This document shows, piece after piece, positions 58,290 to 64,000 of a stretch of DNA of 64,000 nucleotides (its first letter is position 1; every line of letters begins with the position of its first letter). Origin of the DNA: CBDIHH01 sp965279095 (GTDB lineage Bacteria; Pseudomonadota; Alphaproteobacteria; Caulobacterales; Caulobacteraceae); the NCBI GenBank assembly GCA_965279095.1, contig CBDIHH010000003.1:669883-733882 (forward strand). The letters are read 5' to 3'. The notes under the pieces are model-generated. The model made no database searches. It had not been told where the DNA came from and was given only the letters and a program-made list of their open reading frames with translations. A program made the position numbers and the translations under genes.

Positions 58290-59021
58290 CTAGAACGGCG
58301 AATAGCGTTCGACGAGGCTCTGGCCCACCGGGCTCTTCTGGATGCGCGAGATGTCGCCGCGGCCCCCGTAGGAGATTCGCGCCTCGGCGATCTGGCTGTG
58401 GCGGATGGTGTTGGAGGACGAGATGTCCTGCGGGCGGACAATGCCGGTGACGGTGAGGTCGCGGACCTCGGCGTTGGTGCGCACCTCCTGGCGGCCCTGG
58501 ATGACCAGGTTGCCGTTGGGCATCACCCCGGTGACCACCGCCGCGATGGTCAGGTTGATCTTCTCGGCCCGGTTCACCGATCCCTGGCCGGAGGACGAGC
58601 TGTCGCCGCCGAACTGCAGCAGATTGGCGGTGTCGGGCGCCCCCGGCAGCACCTTCTGCAGGTTGGCCTCGAATCCGCCCAGGCTGGTGATGCCGCCCTG
58701 GGTGCTGGAGGAGCGGGTGCGGTTGGTGGCGTTGGAGACCTTGGCGCTGTCGTCGATGGAGATCTGCACCGTCAGGATGTCGCCCACCTGGCTGGCGCGC
58801 TGGTCGTTGAAGAAGGCCCGGGCCCCGGTCTGCCACAGGGAATTGGCCGAGGCCGGCTGCAGCCCCGCCTGGCGCGCGCCCAGGGACGGCGACTGCGGCA
58901 GGGGCTCCGCCGGATAGCTGATCGGGGTCAGCCGGGGGCCGCGGATGTCGGTGGCCGCGGTGGAACAGGCCGCCAGCGGCAGCAGGGCGATGAGGGCGAG
59001 GGGGGCGAGGCGAAGCGACAT
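58290..59021 (-). CDS. flgH: Flagellar L-ring protein FlgH
   Basis: This 243-residue lipoprotein has a lipobox (LLPLAAC) and the FlgH core: SLWQTGARAFFNDQRASQVGDILTV, the glycine/serine-rich middle and the C-terminal NLVIQGRQEVRTNAEVRDLTVTGIVRPQDI. It forms the outer-membrane L-ring of the flagellar basal body. ATG 59021 was chosen; a longer reading to 59237 lies in flgA. It is the last gene of the flgF-G-A-H operon. Confidence 0.94.
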   Translation of the reverse strand: MSLRLAPLALIALLPLAACSTAATDIRGPRLTPISYPAEPLPQSPSLGARQAGLQPASANSLWQTGARAFFNDQRASQVGDILTVQISIDDSAKVSNATNRTRSSSTQGGITSLGGFEANLQKVLPGAPDTANLLQFGGDSSSSGQGSVNRAEKINLTIAAVVTGVMPNGNLVIQGRQEVRTNAEVRDLTVTGIVRPQDISSSNTIRHSQIAEARISYGGRGDISRIQKSPVGQSLVERYSPF

Positions 59022-59034
59022 GGGACTGGTCTCT

Positions 59035-59781
59035 CTAGCGGAGGGAGGCGAAGGCGTTGCGGCCGGTGGGCGCGCGGGCGGCGAGGGCCTGCGGGCCGAT
59101 GACGGCCTCGCCGGGGCCGGTGGCGACCGCCTGCAGCACCTTCTTGGAGGCGGGATTGACCACCGAGACGGTCTCGCCGGCGGCGGCGGCTCCCAGGGCG
59201 CGGGCCTGGAGCGCCAGGCTGACGCCATCGTCGGCATAGGTCACGGTGACGACGTCGTCCTTCTTGATCACCAGCGGGGCGGTGACATCGCGCTGGGCGA
59301 CCACCGAGCCGGCGCGCAGGGGGCGCTTGGCGGCCAGGCCGATGACGGCGGCGGCGTCGCGCGGCGCGTCCTGGGGGGCGGCCACGACCTTGGTCCAGGC
59401 CAGGTCCTCGGGTCCCACCATCTCGCCCGCGGCGAGGCTGCGGGTGTAGGTCAGGGCCTCCACGGCGCCCCGGGGGCCGAGGTCGGCGGACCCGCCCGGG
59501 CGCACCACCACCCGGCGCAGGCCGGCCTCGTTGGCCCAGGACAGGCCGTTGGCCAGGGCGATACGCTGCACCTCGCCCGCGTCGAGAATGGCGCTGGCGC
59601 CCGGCTTCATCACCGTGACCACCACGCCGGCGGCGCGGCCGGCGCCGTCGAAGAGTTCTCCGAGGGTCACCCGGCCATCCTCGTCGGCGATGGTCTGGCG
59701 CAGCACCACGGGCTGGGCGGCGAGGGCCGGGCCGGCGGCCAGGAGGGGGGCGAAGGCGAGGGCGATCAGCAGGTTGCGCAT
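59035..59781 (-). CDS. flgA: Flagellar basal-body P-ring formation protein FlgA
   Basis: This 248-residue periplasmic protein has a signal peptide (cleavage near ALA, residue 22) and the SAF-like chaperone domain at the C-terminus (about 125-245: TYTRSLAAGEMVGPEDL, then KRPLRAGSVVAQRDV). FlgA chaperones FlgI polymerisation into the P-ring. Its start lies 3 bases after the flgG stop. The gene order flgF-flgG-flgA-flgH matches Caulobacter. Confidence 0.93.
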   Translation of the reverse strand: MRNLLIALAFAPLLAAGPALAAQPVVLRQTIADEDGRVTLGELFDGAGRAAGVVVTVMKPGASAILDAGEVQRIALANGLSWANEAGLRRVVVRPGGSADLGPRGAVEALTYTRSLAAGEMVGPEDLAWTKVVAAPQDAPRDAAAVIGLAAKRPLRAGSVVAQRDVTAPLVIKKDDVVTVTYADDGVSLALQARALGAAAAGETVSVVNPASKKVLQAVATGPGEAVIGPQALAARAPTGRNAFASLR

Positions 59782-59784
59782 GAC

Positions 59785-60573
59785 CTAGCCCTTCACCTGG
59801 GCGGCGGCCTGGAGCATCTCGTCCGCGGCCGAGATGACCTTGGAATTCATCTCATAGGCCCGCTGGGCGGCGATCAGGGCGGTGATCTCGGTGACCGCGT
59901 CGACGTTGGAGGCCTCGGTGTAGCCCTGCAGCAACTCGCCGATCCCGGTGGAGCCGGGGACGCCGGTAATCGCCGCCCCGGAGGCGCCGCTTTCCATGAA
60001 CAGGTTGCTGCCCAGGGCCTGCAGGCCCGCCTCGTTGACGAAGGTCGCCAGCTCCAGCTGCCCGACCTCGGTGGGGGCGGCCTGGCCGGCCTGGGTGATC
60101 TGCACCTGACCGCTCTTGGAGATGGTCACGTCCACCGCATCGCTGGGAATGGTGATGGCGGGCTGGACCGGATAGCCCTCCTCGGTGACCATCAGCCCCT
60201 CATTGTTGACCGCCAGGTTGCCGGCGCGGGTGTAGGCCAGCTCGCCCGAGGGCAGGGTGACCTGCAGATAGCCGCGGCCCTGGATGGCCACGTCGAGCTT
60301 GTTGTCGGTGCGGGTGACCGAGCCCTGCTGGGTGATGCGGTAGACCGAGCCGGCCTTGACGCCCGAGCCGATCTGCACGCCGGTCGGCACGATGGTGCCG
60401 GCGTCCGACGACTGCGCCCCGGCGCGCTCGAGGTCCTGGTAGAGCAGGTCCTGGAACTCCGCCCGCTGGCGTTTGAAGCCGACGGTGTTCATGTTGGCGA
60501 TGTTGTTTGAGATCACCTCCACGTTCAGCTGCTGGGCGGCCATGCCGGTGGCGGCGGTGCTAAGCGCTCTCAT
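59785..60573 (-). CDS. flgG: Flagellar distal rod protein FlgG
   Basis: This 262-residue rod protein begins MRALSTAATGMAAQQLNVEVISNNIANMNT (first and last residues only are diagnostic: the SNNIAN box), and ends with AQRAYEMNSKVISAADEMLQ. The central rod domain has QIGSGVKAGSVYRI and GSVTRTDNKLDVAI. It builds the distal rod. It lies 12 bases after flgF. Confidence 0.95.
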   Translation of the reverse strand: MRALSTAATGMAAQQLNVEVISNNIANMNTVGFKRQRAEFQDLLYQDLERAGAQSSDAGTIVPTGVQIGSGVKAGSVYRITQQGSVTRTDNKLDVAIQGRGYLQVTLPSGELAYTRAGNLAVNNEGLMVTEEGYPVQPAITIPSDAVDVTISKSGQVQITQAGQAAPTEVGQLELATFVNEAGLQALGSNLFMESGASGAAITGVPGSTGIGELLQGYTEASNVDAVTEITALIAAQRAYEMNSKVISAADEMLQAAAQVKG

Positions 60574-60585
60574 AGTCTATGACTC

Positions 60586-61326
60586 CTAATTGACCCGGCC
60601 CAGGCGCTGGATCGCCTGGCTGTTCATCTCGCCGGTCTTGTCCATCATCTTGGCGGTGGATTCGTAGGCCCGGCTGACCTCGATCATCCGGGTGATCTGG
60701 GTGATGGCCTGGACGTTGGATCCCTCCACCGCCCCCTGCGACAGCCGCGCGCCGCCGGCGGACTCCGCCGCCTGGTTGGAGCTGTTGCTGAACAGGCCGT
60801 CGCCGTCCTTGGACAGGGCGCCCAGGCTGGCGAAGCGGACCAGGGCGATCTTGCCGATCGGCCCGTTGGCCTGGCTGACGGTGCCGTCCTCGGCGATCTT
60901 CGGCGGTCCCTGGGTGGGGTCGAGGATGATGTCGCCGCCCTCGCCGGCCACCGGGTCCCCGGCGGCGGTGATCAGCTTGCCGGTCCCGTCCATGGAGAAG
61001 CGGCCGTCGCGGGTGTAGCGCTCGCCGTTGGCCGTGTTGATCTTGAAGAACCCCTGGCCGGAGATGGCCAGGTCCAGCGGATTGCCGGTGGGCTTCAGGG
61101 CGCCTTCGGTGAAGTCGCGGGCCACCGCGCCGTCGAGCACGAAGTTGATGGGCAGGTTCGAGCCGGTGAAGGCGCCGCCCCGGGGACGCTCCTCCTTGGC
61201 CTCGACCATCAGCGATTCGACCTTGAAGCCGACCGTCTCGGTGTTGGCGATATTGTTGGCTACGAGGTCGAATTCCCGGCGCAGGGTCATTTGGCGCGAG
61301 AGGGCGACGTAGAGGGTGTTGTCCAT
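60586..61326 (-). CDS. flgF: Flagellar proximal rod protein FlgF
   Basis: This 246-residue proximal-rod protein has the N-terminal MDNTLYVALSRQM and the ANNIANTET box, and ends MIEVSRAYESTAKMM. It is the first gene of the minus-strand operon, preceded by a sigma-54-type promoter and an IHF-like site. ATG 61326 is chosen; a longer start at 61362 would overlap the promoter. Confidence 0.95.
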   Translation of the reverse strand: MDNTLYVALSRQMTLRREFDLVANNIANTETVGFKVESLMVEAKEERPRGGAFTGSNLPINFVLDGAVARDFTEGALKPTGNPLDLAISGQGFFKINTANGERYTRDGRFSMDGTGKLITAAGDPVAGEGGDIILDPTQGPPKIAEDGTVSQANGPIGKIALVRFASLGALSKDGDGLFSNSSNQAAESAGGARLSQGAVEGSNVQAITQITRMIEVSRAYESTAKMMDKTGEMNSQAIQRLGRVN

Positions 61327-61370
61327 GGCGGTCCACAGCCTGCGCGAATTGACGCGTCGCATGATTAGGC

Positions 61371-61386
61371 TGCAAGCGCCGGGCCA
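61371..61386 (-). promoter_or_regulatory. Sigma-54 (-24/-12) promoter for flgF operon
   Basis: On the minus strand the sequence TGGCCCGGCGCTTGCA fits the consensus TGGCACG-N4-TTGCW at 11 of 12 defined positions, the one mismatch being C for A. It lies about 45 bases before the flgF start, giving a leader of roughly 33 bases. In Caulobacter the flgF operon is sigma-54 dependent. Confidence 0.8.
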
Positions 61387-61402
61387 GGAAAAAGGCGCAT
61401 AT

Positions 61403-61415
61403 TATCAACGAAATA
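61403..61415 (+). promoter_or_regulatory. IHF-like site upstream of the flgF promoter
   Basis: TATCAACGAAATA fits the IHF consensus WATCAANNNNTTR with one mismatch. It lies on the upstream side of the sigma-54 promoter, in an A/T-rich patch, as expected for a DNA-bending element that brings an activator to the promoter. Confidence 0.5.
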
Positions 61416-61491
61416 TAGGGTTAACGGCCCGCCGGGCGGCAGGCCCTGCTAGGCAAAATCTGCAGCGGTGCGCCGCGGAAAAAACCAAGCG

Positions 61492-61499
61492 TTAACCAT
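61492..61499 (+). promoter_or_regulatory. CtrA-type half-site upstream of fliL
   Basis: TTAACCAT matches a CtrA-binding half-site found before Caulobacter flagellar class II genes. It is 107 bases before the fliL start. A second TTAA is at 61421. A full TTAA-N7-TTAA site is not seen, so the call is tentative. Confidence 0.45.
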
Positions 61500-61605
61500 C
61501 CTGGGCCGATTGATCGGGCACGGCCTGGACTCGATGGAACGCACGCGCGCGGTCCCCAGGCGGTGAGGCGGCGCCGGGGGCGCGCCGCAACGGTCGGCGG
61601 GACGC

Positions 61606-62232
61606 ATGCTAGGCAAGCTGTTCAAGAAGAAGTCCAAGGAGGCGGCCCCCGAGGGGGACGCCGAGACGCCCGCTGTCGTCGAGGGCGCCGAGGGCGCCGA
61701 GGGCGAGGCCACCGGCAAGAAGAAGCCGCCGCTCAAGCTGCTGATCATCGCCGGCGCGGCCGCCGTGCTGGTGCTGGGGGGCGGCGGGACCGCGGCCTTC
61801 ATGCTGATGAAGCCCAAGGCCGGCCATGAGGCCGGCAAGCCGGAAAAGGCCGAGAAAAAGGAAAAGAAGAAGAAGGAAGGCGAGGAAAAGCCCCCCGAGG
61901 GCGTGGTCATCGCCGAGGGCCCCGACGGGGTGGTGTTCTACACCCTGCCCAGCATGGTGGTGAACATGCAGACCGCCGACGGCCGTCCGACCTTCCTGAA
62001 GCTGAAACTGACCCTCGAACTGCCTGACGAAACCACCGCCGAGGCGCTCAGCCCCAACCTTCCGCGCATGACCGACATGTTCCAGATGTTCCTGCGCGAA
62101 CTGCGCCCCGAGGACCTCTCGGGCAGTCAGGGCGGCTACCAGCTGCGCATGGAGATCCTGCGGCGGGTCAACCTCGTGGTGGCCCCGGCCAAGGTCAATT
62201 CCGTTCTCATCGAGGAGATGCTGATCAACTAG
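61606..62232 (+). CDS. fliL: Flagellar basal-body-associated protein FliL
   Basis: This 208-residue single-pass membrane protein has a charged N-terminus, a membrane helix (about 45-65), a lysine-rich linker and a FliL periplasmic domain (about 110-208: VVFYTLPSMVVNMQTADGRPTFLKLKLTLEL). FliL associates with the stator and assists torque. It is the first gene of the fliL-fliM operon and is divergent from flgF. Confidence 0.94.
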   Translation: MLGKLFKKKSKEAAPEGDAETPAVVEGAEGAEGEATGKKKPPLKLLIIAGAAAVLVLGGGGTAAFMLMKPKAGHEAGKPEKAEKKEKKKKEGEEKPPEGVVIAEGPDGVVFYTLPSMVVNMQTADGRPTFLKLKLTLELPDETTAEALSPNLPRMTDMFQMFLRELRPEDLSGSQGGYQLRMEILRRVNLVVAPAKVNSVLIEEMLIN

Positions 62233-62258
62233 GCCCAGCCTGGTTGGACGCAAGCCCC

Positions 62259-63341
62259 ATGGACGATTCAGAAACCCCCCTCGACGGCCTGGGTCTGGAC
62301 GGTGAGCCCCTGGCCGAGGACGCCAACTGGTCGTTGCAAGACCAGGCGGGGGCGGGCGTCGGCGAGCGTATCCTCAACCAGGACGAGATCGACAGCCTGC
62401 TCGGCTTCGATCTGTCGGACGATTCCGCCGATCGCTCGGGCATCCGCGCCATCATCAATTCCGCCCTCGTGTCCTACGAGCGGCTGCCGATGCTGGAGAT
62501 CGTCTTCGACCGCCTGGTGCGGATGATGACCACCTCCCTGCGCAACTTCACCTCGGACAACGTCGAGGTCAGCCTCGACAACATCTCGTCGGTTCGCTTC
62601 GGCGACTACCTCAACTCCATCCCGCTGCCGGCCATCCTGGCGGTGTTCCGCGCCGAAGAGCTGGACAACTACGGCCTGCTGATCGTCGACTCCAACCTGA
62701 TCTATTCCATCGTCGATGTGCTGCTCGGCGGCCGCCGCGGCTCGGCGGCCATGCGCATCGAAGGGCGGCCCTACACCACCATCGAGCGGGTGCTGGTGCA
62801 GCGGATGGTCGAGGTGGTGCTGGGCGACGCCAAGAGCGCCTTCGAGCCCCTGACCACGGTCAACTTCAACCTCGACCGGCTGGAGACCAACCCCCGTTTC
62901 GCGGCCATCGCCCGGCCGGCCAACGCCGCCATCCTGGTCAAGCTGCGCATCGACATGGACGATCGGGGGGGGCGCATCGAGCTGCTCCTGCCCTATGCGA
63001 CGCTCGAGCCCATCCGCAAGATGCTGCTGCAGCAGTTCATGGGCGAGAAGTTCGGCCGCGACAACATCTGGGAAAGCCACCTGGCCACAGAATTGTGGAC
63101 CACCCAGATGGAGGTCCGCGCCGTGCTCGACGAACAGCAGATCCCCCTCAGGGATGTCCTCGCCCTGAAGGTCGGCGACACCCTGACCCTCAACGCGACC
63201 CCAGACAGCCTGGTGGAACTTCGCGCCGGCGCCATTCCCCTGACCCGTGGGCGCATGGGGCGCCGCAACCATGCCGTGGCGGTGCGCGTCGAACACGCGC
63301 TCAACCCCGCCGCGCGCCAAGCCCTGGCGGACCTGTCATGA
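62259..63341 (+). CDS. fliM: Flagellar motor switch protein FliM
   Basis: This 360-residue C-ring protein has NQDEIDSLLGFD near residues 42-53, a middle domain with YERLPMLEIVFDRLVRMMTTSLRNFT and the SpoA-like C-terminus from about 275 (QIPLRDVLALKVGDTL). FliM binds CheY-P. The ATG at 62259 is chosen; TTG 62244 is possible. It continues directly to the next gene (overlap 4). Confidence 0.95.
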   Translation: MDDSETPLDGLGLDGEPLAEDANWSLQDQAGAGVGERILNQDEIDSLLGFDLSDDSADRSGIRAIINSALVSYERLPMLEIVFDRLVRMMTTSLRNFTSDNVEVSLDNISSVRFGDYLNSIPLPAILAVFRAEELDNYGLLIVDSNLIYSIVDVLLGGRRGSAAMRIEGRPYTTIERVLVQRMVEVVLGDAKSAFEPLTTVNFNLDRLETNPRFAAIARPANAAILVKLRIDMDDRGGRIELLLPYATLEPIRKMLLQQFMGEKFGRDNIWESHLATELWTTQMEVRAVLDEQQIPLRDVLALKVGDTLTLNATPDSLVELRAGAIPLTRGRMGRRNHAVAVRVEHALNPAARQALADLS

Positions 63342-63865
63342 GCCCCATCGCCCTGATCCTGAACCTGCTGCTCGGGGGCCTGCTGGTGGCGGCCCTGGCC
63401 CTGGGGCTGAGGCTGGACCGACGCCTTCGCGCCCTGCGTGAGAGCCAGGCCGGTTTCATCAAGGCCGTCAACGATCTGGACCAGGCGGCTGCGCGCACCC
63501 ACGCGGGGCCTGGCACAGTGGCGCGACGCCACCGACGAGGCGCGCGAACTGCTGCATGACCGCATCGAGAAGGCCAAGGTGCAGGCCTCCCTGCTGGACA
63601 AATTGATCCGCGACAGCGCCAGCCTGCCCGAGCCGGCTCGGCCGGCCGAGCGTCCCCGCGCGGCCGAGCCCCCCGCGCGCCGCCGCCCGCCCGGCGGCCG
63701 CTGAACCGGCGCTGGATCTGGGCGCCCGCGCGGCGCGTCCCCTGCGGGTCGCCCCCGTCGCCCCGTCCCCGGGTGGCCATTGACGATGACCTGTTCGAGA
63801 CCGTCCCCGCCGGCGCCGCCCGGCTTCAGCGGGACCTCGCCGTCGCCCTGGAGCGTCGCTCGTGA
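63338..63865 (+). pseudogene. DUF6468-family flagellar-locus protein, frameshifted
   Basis: The gene following fliM starts at 63338 with one membrane helix (residues 5-26) and the family segment ALRESQAGFIKAVNDLDQAAARTH. Its reading then continues in three successive +1 frames: shift one at the G-run 63505-63508 leads into GLAQWRDATDEARELLHDRIEKA; shift two lies between about 63670 and 63700, leading into EPALDLGARAARPLRV; shift three is near 63761-63770, leading back into AIDDDLFETVPAG and ending at TGA 63865. Together they would give about 175 residues. The next gene overlaps its stop (GTGA). Whether it is a true pseudogene or an assembly error cannot be said. Confidence 0.65.
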
Positions 63866-64000
63866 GCCGGATGCCGCGCTTCCTGCCGGTGCTGGTGGTG
63901 GCGGTGGGCGGCGTGCTGGCCGCGCGGGCGGCCAGCGGGGCCGCCGACCTGCCCAGCCTGTTCGCGGGGGCCAAGGCCTGGGCCGAGGAGGCCGCGCCCG
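63862..64000 (+). CDS. MotE-like flagellar-locus protein, N-terminal part (partial)
   Basis: The reading frame begins with GTG 63862, overlapping the previous stop, and runs out of the window after 46 codons. The N-terminus has one membrane helix (MSRMPRFLPVLVVAVGGVLAARA reads as helix with basic start; residues 5-22), then FAGAKAWAEEAAP. The pattern resembles the MotE-type chaperone of alphaproteobacterial flagellar clusters. The family is tentative because only the start is visible. Confidence 0.6.
   Translation, partial: MSRMPRFLPVLVVAVGGVLAARAASGAADLPSLFAGAKAWAEEAAP

Noticed and set aside
63505..63510. Programmed ribosomal frameshift after fliM
   Set aside because: There is no slippery heptamer with a downstream structure, and two further shifts would be needed. 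Sequence error or pseudogene is simpler.

Overview
This 64-kb window is high-GC (about 70% by eye), densely packed chromosome from an alphaproteobacterium. It is most likely a member of the Caulobacterales, and Phenylobacterium or a relative fits best. The clues are the divergent flgF-flgG-flgA-flgH / fliL-fliM flagellar loci with a sigma-54-type promoter, an IHF-like site and a CtrA-type half-site between them; the xerD-accA pair; many lipoprotein and Tat signals; HWE-kinase signalling; and frequent GTG/TTG starts with 1-4 base stop/start overlaps. No insertion sequence, prophage, CRISPR array or rRNA operon was seen. One tRNA (Ser-UGA) is present.

Layout. Positions 1-5064 hold a tightly coupled plus-strand catabolic operon: thiolase end, DUF35 protein, MaoC hydratase, PuuE-like deacetylase/imidase, amidase-signature enzyme, AtuA-family protein and DUF4387 protein. 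Positions 5170-9656 carry a Tat-exported DUF1838 protein, a secreted lipase, a DUF4239 membrane protein, tRNA-Ser and two small membrane proteins. Positions 9679-17482 carry a lemA-TPM-TPM operon, an MFS exporter, envelope peptidases (L,D-transpeptidase and a VanY-like enzyme), a DUF6134 protein and a Crp/Fnr regulator. Positions 17701-21705 encode a 1173-residue CheB-CheR-PAS-HWE kinase fusion and a single-domain response regulator. Positions 21769-36209 are core metabolism and housekeeping: phaB-like reductase, cytochrome c/b561 pair, xerD, accA, an old yellow enzyme, secA, a parvulin, argJ, hflC-hflK and mrp. Positions 36211-45224 are mixed accessory genes (an S46 dipeptidyl peptidase, wrbA, a UDG-family protein, a lipoprotein hydrolase, an amino-acid dehydrogenase, a glyoxalase, an MFS exporter and small proteins), interspersed with hairpin-rich repeats. 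Positions 45245-51858 carry a transglutaminase, a radical-SAM/UdgX DNA-repair pair and a MASE1 hybrid kinase. Positions 51922-57092 run from an HDAC-like deacetylase through xseB, csaA and ispA to dxs (isoprenoid precursor supply). Positions 57210-57710 are a roughly 142-bp tandem repeat. Positions 57725-64000 are flagellar.

The best candidates for little-described biology are the catabolic operon at the left end, where a cyclic-imidase plus half-amidase plus CoA-thioester route is a testable idea; the radical-SAM and DUF4130-UdgX gene pair; and the giant chemoreceptor-like kinase with a degenerate CheB site. The gene after fliM appears broken by three compensating +1 shifts, which may be assembly error. 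Most of the rest is ordinary for the order.
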